A stretch of 8,543 nucleotides of DNA from Chloroflexota bacterium. GTDB lineage: Bacteria; Chloroflexota; Anaerolineae; Aggregatilineales; UBA3940. Both the position numbers and the translations under genes were made by a program. The stretch covers positions 1 to 8,543 of the forward strand of contig DRKO01000326.1 of NCBI GenBank assembly GCA_011051745.1, given 5' to 3'. The notes under the pieces were generated by a model. The model did not search any database. It saw only the letters and a list, made by a program, of their open reading frames with translations, and was not told where the DNA came from. How positions within the stretch are numbered: the first letter of the stretch is position 1; each line of letters opens with the position of its first letter. This document shows, piece by piece, positions 5,063 through 8,543 of the stretch.

Positions 5063-5884
5063 TCAGCGGCGACCGAAAAGTACGCGCGGGATCGCCAGCA
5101 CCACCAGCGCCAGCAGGACAAGCAGGGCAAAGACGGTCGCATAGCTGAGGGCGCTCCCGATGGGGATCAGCACGCCGCTTAAAAGGCTCTGCAATCTGCT
5201 GAAGATACGGGCCGGGTCGGCGAAGAGCTGGAGCAGGGCGAAGACCGGAAGCAACAGGACGAATAGCCCGATCAGGGCCGGGAAGAAGCGCCTGAAGTCC
5301 TCCCGGCTGGGGGCGGCCCCCATGCCCAGCGAGGCGACCAGATAGAGCGTCAGGTACGTTCGCCAGTCGCTCCACTGGAGGCGGGCGAAAGCGCCGAGCA
5401 TCCCTTCCAGATAGGCGACCAGAACATCCAGAAGCACACGGAGGGAAATCCCCGATCCCGCAGTCGGGAAGCTGATAGGGACGAACACGGACGCCGGTAA
5501 CAGGAGGCGGAGCACCAGCCAGGCGGCCAGCGAGCAGCCGAAAAACGGCGCGATGGAGGCGACAAGACGCGAGAAAGCGGAGGGCCGGCGGGCCGGCACA
5601 ACAACGCCCGTCGCGCCATCGTACTCCGGGAGACCGCGCGGCGCGAAAAGCACGATCTTCTGCACCCCCGCTCCGGTCAGAAGGAAGGCCACAGCGTGAC
5701 TCAACTCATGCACCGGAACCCCGATCAGGGCCAGCAACACCCACATACTGCGGCCAAAGTACCGCCCCGTGAAGGACCACAACCCCCGACTGACAGCATA
5801 CAGCACTATAACCTGCACAAGAATCGGGAAGAGCAGTGCAAAGATGAAGAGGGTTTCTGTTTCTATGATATGGAGCAGATTCAT
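5063..5884 (-). CDS. M50-like membrane metalloprotease (HExxH) family protein
   Basis: This 273-residue protein has about six hydrophobic segments, at roughly 11-34, 48-68, 105-125, 140-160, 200-222 and 242-265. The second contains VPVHELSHAVAFLLTG, giving the HExxH zinc motif with His59, Glu60 and His63 inside the membrane, as in site-2 (M50) proteases. A later MGAAPSREDF segment supplies Asp196, where M50-like relatives place a third metal ligand. The family cuts substrates within the membrane, often anti-sigma factors, but many distant members have unknown targets. The ATG at 5884 is chosen because an alternative TTG at 5908 is only about 12 bases from the predicted transcript start. Neither start has a visible Shine-Dalgarno site, so the start is uncertain. 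The gene converges on the SHOCT-like operon and diverges from the MFS gene. Confidence 0.72.
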   Translation of the reverse strand: MNLLHIIETETLFIFALLFPILVQVIVLYAVSRGLWSFTGRYFGRSMWVLLALIGVPVHELSHAVAFLLTGAGVQKIVLFAPRGLPEYDGATGVVVPARRPSAFSRLVASIAPFFGCSLAAWLVLRLLLPASVFVPISFPTAGSGISLRVLLDVLVAYLEGMLGAFARLQWSDWRTYLTLYLVASLGMGAAPSREDFRRFFPALIGLFVLLLPVFALLQLFADPARIFSRLQSLLSGVLIPIGSALSYATVFALLVLLALVVLAIPRVLFGRR

Positions 5885-5898
5885 GATCTGGTGTAAGG

Positions 5899-5929
5899 TT
5901 GCAGGCAAGAGTCAAACGTTGGATACAAT
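5899..5929 (+). promoter_or_regulatory. Possible promoter for the MFS gene, overlapping the divergent promoter
   Basis: TACAAT at 5924-5929 is a good -10 box (5 of 6), with TTGCAG at 5899-5904 as a -35 box at a long 19-base spacing. It would start transcripts near 5936, about 54 bases before the ATG at 5990. The -10 box overlaps the minus-strand -10 box at 5927-5929. The long spacer keeps confidence low. Confidence 0.4.
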
Positions 5930-5955
5930 GTAGGGGCTTTTTATGAAACTGTCAA
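5927..5955 (-). promoter_or_regulatory. Sigma70-type promoter for the M50-like gene
   Basis: On the minus strand a perfect TTGACA (5955-5950) is followed after 17 bases by TACATT (5932-5927). Transcription should begin near 5920, leaving about 36 bases to the ATG at 5884. Its -10 box shares three bases with a possible -10 box for the divergent MFS gene. Confidence 0.65.
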
Positions 5956-5989
5956 TTGGGCCGGGCCTCTGCTGGCCGGAGTTGATCCG

Positions 5990-7228
5990 ATGATGAAGTT
6001 GCGGGAGATGCCGCGCGATCTGGCATTTGTCACACTGGCTATGATCATCGCCAACATAGCGGGGAATATGTCCCGCCCTTTTGAGCCGCTCTATCTGGAG
6101 AGCCTGGGCGCGACAGTTCAGCAGATCGGCATCTACTTCACAATACAGACCGTTATGGCGGTCGCCTTCCGCGTTCTTGGCGGCTGGATTTCGGACACGG
6201 TAGGCCGCTTATCCTCCATCGCGGCGGGTGGTGTGCTGGGGCTGGGTGCGTTTCTGGGGTACGTGCTGGCCCCGACCTGGCAGTGGGCGATGGTCGGGGC
6301 CTTGCTGGGGCTGGCCGGTAGCTCGCTGGTGGCCCCCAGCTTTCAGGCCTTCACCGCCGAATCGGCCCCCGAAGGCGCGACCGGGAGCACGTTCGGGCTG
6401 GTCGAGGGGCTTTTCCTCACCTGCCAGATCATCGGCCCGGTGCTGGGCGGCTTTCTGGTGCAACGGTACGGGTTCAAGCTCATGCTCTGGACCGCGACGG
6501 GGATTTTCTTCGTCGCGGCTGTTGTGCGCCTGTGGATGGCCCGTCACTCGAAGCTCGATCTCTCCCGCCTCAGGTTCTCCAACCTGAAACGCGATCTGCG
6601 GGGCCTGATACTTATGCTGCTCGGCGGGGGCGCGGTGACGTGGTTATTCCTGATAGACGGCCTGCGGGACACCAGCTTTCAGGTGTTCTGGCCCTTCATG
6701 CCCAAGTATGTCACCGAGATCGGCGGACAGAGCGAGACGATGTACGGCGGGCTGATAGCGATGTTCTCATTTATGATGGCCGTGGCGAACTGGCCGGGGG
6801 GAATACTGGCCGACCGGTTCGGCGAGCGGTGGGGGATCGCAGGGGGTGGCGTCCTGCTGGTTGCCACGCTCGTGATCATCCTTCTTTTCCCGACCACGAT
6901 CGGCTTCTGGATAGCGTTCAGCCTGCTGGGCCTCGCCGGGGCGGTGATGTCGCCCGCCTTCTCGTCGCTGCTGAGCAAGACGGTTCCCAGAGAATCGCTG
7001 GGGATCACCTACGGCATCTTCTGGTCGGCGCTGGGCGTGATGGCGATTCCGGCTCCCTATCTGGGTGGGTTGCTGTATGAAAACTTCTCCCCTCAGTTGC
7101 CGATCATGGTATCGGCGGTGATCGTCACCATAACAATCCCGGTCGCGCTCTGGAAGCTCTCATACGACCAGCCGGAGAGCAAAAGCAGGGCGGCGGGCCT
7201 TTCGCAGCCTCCGGTGGAAGCGGAATAA
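5990..7228 (+). CDS. Major facilitator superfamily (MFS) transporter
   Basis: This 412-residue inner-membrane protein has the MFS layout of two six-helix halves. The conserved loop between helices 2 and 3 reads GGWISDTVGR (Gly64, Asp69, Gly72, Arg73). The matching loop of the second half reads GGILADRFGE (Gly271, Asp275, Gly278). A cytoplasmic linker around residues 184-204 is rich in basic residues, as usual between the halves, and both ends are short and hydrophilic. The family moves small solutes or drugs using ion gradients; the substrate cannot be read from sequence, and an efflux role is only a common default. The ATG at 5990 has GGAG eight bases upstream; the next codon is also ATG and could be the start. 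It is divergent from the M50-like gene and ends 18 bases before the convergent DUF2723 gene, with no terminator hairpin visible. Confidence 0.9.
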   Translation: MMKLREMPRDLAFVTLAMIIANIAGNMSRPFEPLYLESLGATVQQIGIYFTIQTVMAVAFRVLGGWISDTVGRLSSIAAGGVLGLGAFLGYVLAPTWQWAMVGALLGLAGSSLVAPSFQAFTAESAPEGATGSTFGLVEGLFLTCQIIGPVLGGFLVQRYGFKLMLWTATGIFFVAAVVRLWMARHSKLDLSRLRFSNLKRDLRGLILMLLGGGAVTWLFLIDGLRDTSFQVFWPFMPKYVTEIGGQSETMYGGLIAMFSFMMAVANWPGGILADRFGERWGIAGGGVLLVATLVIILLFPTTIGFWIAFSLLGLAGAVMSPAFSSLLSKTVPRESLGITYGIFWSALGVMAIPAPYLGGLLYENFSPQLPIMVSAVIVTITIPVALWKLSYDQPESKSRAAGLSQPPVEAE

Positions 7229-7246
7229 CGCCCCCCCTCTCTCCCG

Positions 7247-8542
7247 CTACGGGCAGTGAGCCTCCTCTCCGCCGAACACGGTAGCCCCCCGGATCGCCCG
7301 CCAGCGCTCATCGTCCACCAGAGGCCTGACCTCGCCGTCCAGCCGGACGGCCACCACTTCGTATCCGGCGATGGTCTCCCCGTCAGGAGCGCAGACGGGC
7401 AGCAGCCTCCAGTCCGCGACGCGGGGGTCGGAGGGGTCGAGCACAAAGAGGCGGGGAGGGTCAGCCACCATAGCTTCCGCCGTCAGGCGGGGGGCGAGGG
7501 TGTCCCAGGCCTCATAATACGGCGACGGGCCGGGGGGCGGGTTGATCTCCGGGGGGGTGATGACGACGAGATCGGGCAGCGAGTCGTCCACGAAGGACAG
7601 GTAGCGGATCGCCCAGCTATAGTAAAATGCGCCTGAATTCGGGGGCGGCATTAACAGCCAGTCTCCCGGCTGGGCCTGCTCCAGCAGCGCACGCCCGTTG
7701 ACCTCGAAGGCCGTCTCGCGGCTCTGATCAACCAGCGGCAGGTTGGTGTACAGGCTGATCATCAGCGCCAGCCCCCCCAGAGCGAGCAGCCCCGCCGGAT
7801 AAGCGAAGCTGACCAGCCAGCGCCCCTGAAGCGTCAGCCGCCGCACTTCCTCCTCCAGAACCCGCCACAGGCTCAACACCCCGTAGCCCAGCAACGGCGT
7901 GAAGAGAACGTAGACGGGCGTCAGGAAGTCGTGCCAGTCGGGGATGTTATAGCCGATCACGAAGATATATTCGGCGGCGATCCCCGGGAGCAGCAGCCAG
8001 GCTATCCGGCCCTCACGCCGGAGGAGTTCCCAGACGCCGACGATGCCCAGCGCGTACCCCCAGGGCATGAACTGGCGGTTCCATGCCCCGATTGAGTCGG
8101 GCAGGCGGGCCAGTATCTCGCGGCGGGGCAGGCCGAAGATCGCCCCCTTGAACGGGCCGCCGGTCAGGTAATCAAACAGAGGGCCGCTGACGTAACGAAA
8201 CAGATCGGGGAGCGGGCCGGGGCAATAGTTGCAGAACGGCGGATTCGCGGCCGCGCGGAGCGGGATGTAGAGGTACTGAAGCGCGGCCAGCAGGACGATC
8301 CCGGCTGTGATCAGCAGGTCGCGCGGGCGGGAAAGCATCGCCGGATCGGTGATGGCGACCGTGTACAGAAAGACCGGCAACAGCAGGATCATGCTCAGGT
8401 GATTGCCGAAGCTGAAGGCGTAGACGATGGTCGCCGCCCGGTAGAACACCGTTTTACGTGTCTGATGTCAGGCCAGCAGAAAGTAGACCGTGAGGGCAAC
8501 GTAGAGGGCGTTCAGGGCGTATAGCTCCGCGATGCTGGCCTG
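7247..8542 (-). pseudogene. DUF2723 GT-C glycosyltransferase-like membrane protein, 5'-partial, broken by in-frame TGA
   Basis: Reading from the right edge, 24 codons (including AELYALNALYVALTVYFLLA) run into TGA at 8470-8468. The same frame then continues for 406 codons to TAG at 7249-7247. Both sides fit one DUF2723 protein, a multi-helix GT-C family thought to act as lipid-linked sugar or protein O-mannosyl transferases. After the stop come FSFGNHLSMILLLP, a YLYIPLRAAANPP loop, about six membrane helices, and an outer C-terminal domain of about 160 residues starting at GRALLEQAQPGDW. In relatives a Trp often follows this Leu run, so TGG to TGA is the simplest cause; CGA to TGA is also possible. 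The longest open part starts at GTG 8449 with no ribosome site, so restart looks unlikely. The catalytic first loop lies outside the window. Sequencing error is a real alternative to true loss. Confidence 0.72.
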
Positions 8543-8543
8543 A

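Noticed and set aside
4671..5375. Minus-strand open frame of 234 codons across the SHOCT-like and protease gene ends
   Set aside because: It overlaps two well-supported genes in another frame and shows no domain.
8468..8470. Selenocysteine or reassigned-code reading of the TGA in the DUF2723 gene
   Set aside because: TGA ends several intact genes here, and I saw no stem-loop of the bacterial selenocysteine type directly after it. Family members tend to have Trp, not Cys, at the site.
1..8543. CRISPR arrays, tRNA or rRNA genes, insertion sequences, attachment sites
   Set aside because: No regularly spaced repeats, cloverleaf sequences, transposase motifs or terminal inverted repeats were seen on either strand.

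Overview
The window is GC-rich, densely packed bacterial chromosome. The best guess for the source is Chloroflexota (Anaerolineae-like). The reasons are the combination of a DUF2089 zinc-ribbon protein with SHOCT-like helical-hairpin proteins, a tandem GNAT protein and a DUF2723 GT-C protein, plus bacterial sigma70-type promoters and Shine-Dalgarno sites. This is recognition from memory, not a search result. The standard code applies: TGA ends at least three intact genes here.

Left part (1-1899). At the left edge, on the minus strand, are the first 30 codons of a homocysteine S-methyltransferase-domain protein (MetH/BHMT type), with its own promoter and a leader that can fold two incompatible ways. 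Upstream on the same strand is a FlK-type hotdog thioesterase with a complete Thr/Glu/Gly/His active-site pattern. It is divergent from a fumarylacetoacetate-hydrolase (FAH) family protein on the plus strand, with 112 bp between them. The FAH protein keeps the family framework, but three of its four expected metal-binding acids are changed.

Centre (1900-5042). A consensus-like promoter (TTGACG-17 bp-TATAAT with an A/T-only UP-like block) and a strong leader hairpin precede a tight four-gene plus-strand operon. The genes are a DUF2089 zinc-ribbon/HTH-like protein, a beta-strand-repeat protein of the DUF4097 type, a tandem GNAT acetyltransferase, and a small SHOCT-like protein. Three of the four products carry the same ~25-residue helical hairpin, at the C-end, C-end and N-end respectively. 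This is the best candidate in the window for an uncharacterised system: a shared interaction module linking a putative DNA-binding protein to two effector or sensor proteins. Any link to cell-envelope stress sensing (by analogy with YvlB/LiaX proteins) is inference.

Right part (5043-8543). An M50-like membrane metalloprotease (HELSH) on the minus strand converges on the operon. It shares a promoter region with a divergent 12-helix MFS transporter, and the two -10 boxes overlap. The MFS gene converges, with an 18-bp gap, on a DUF2723 membrane glycosyltransferase-like gene on the minus strand. That gene runs off the right edge and is broken by one in-frame TGA, so it is called a pseudogene or sequence error. 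The only gene-free stretch over about 250 bases is 91-362, which holds the promoter and leader of the methyltransferase gene and a C-rich (minus strand) tract downstream of the thioesterase.
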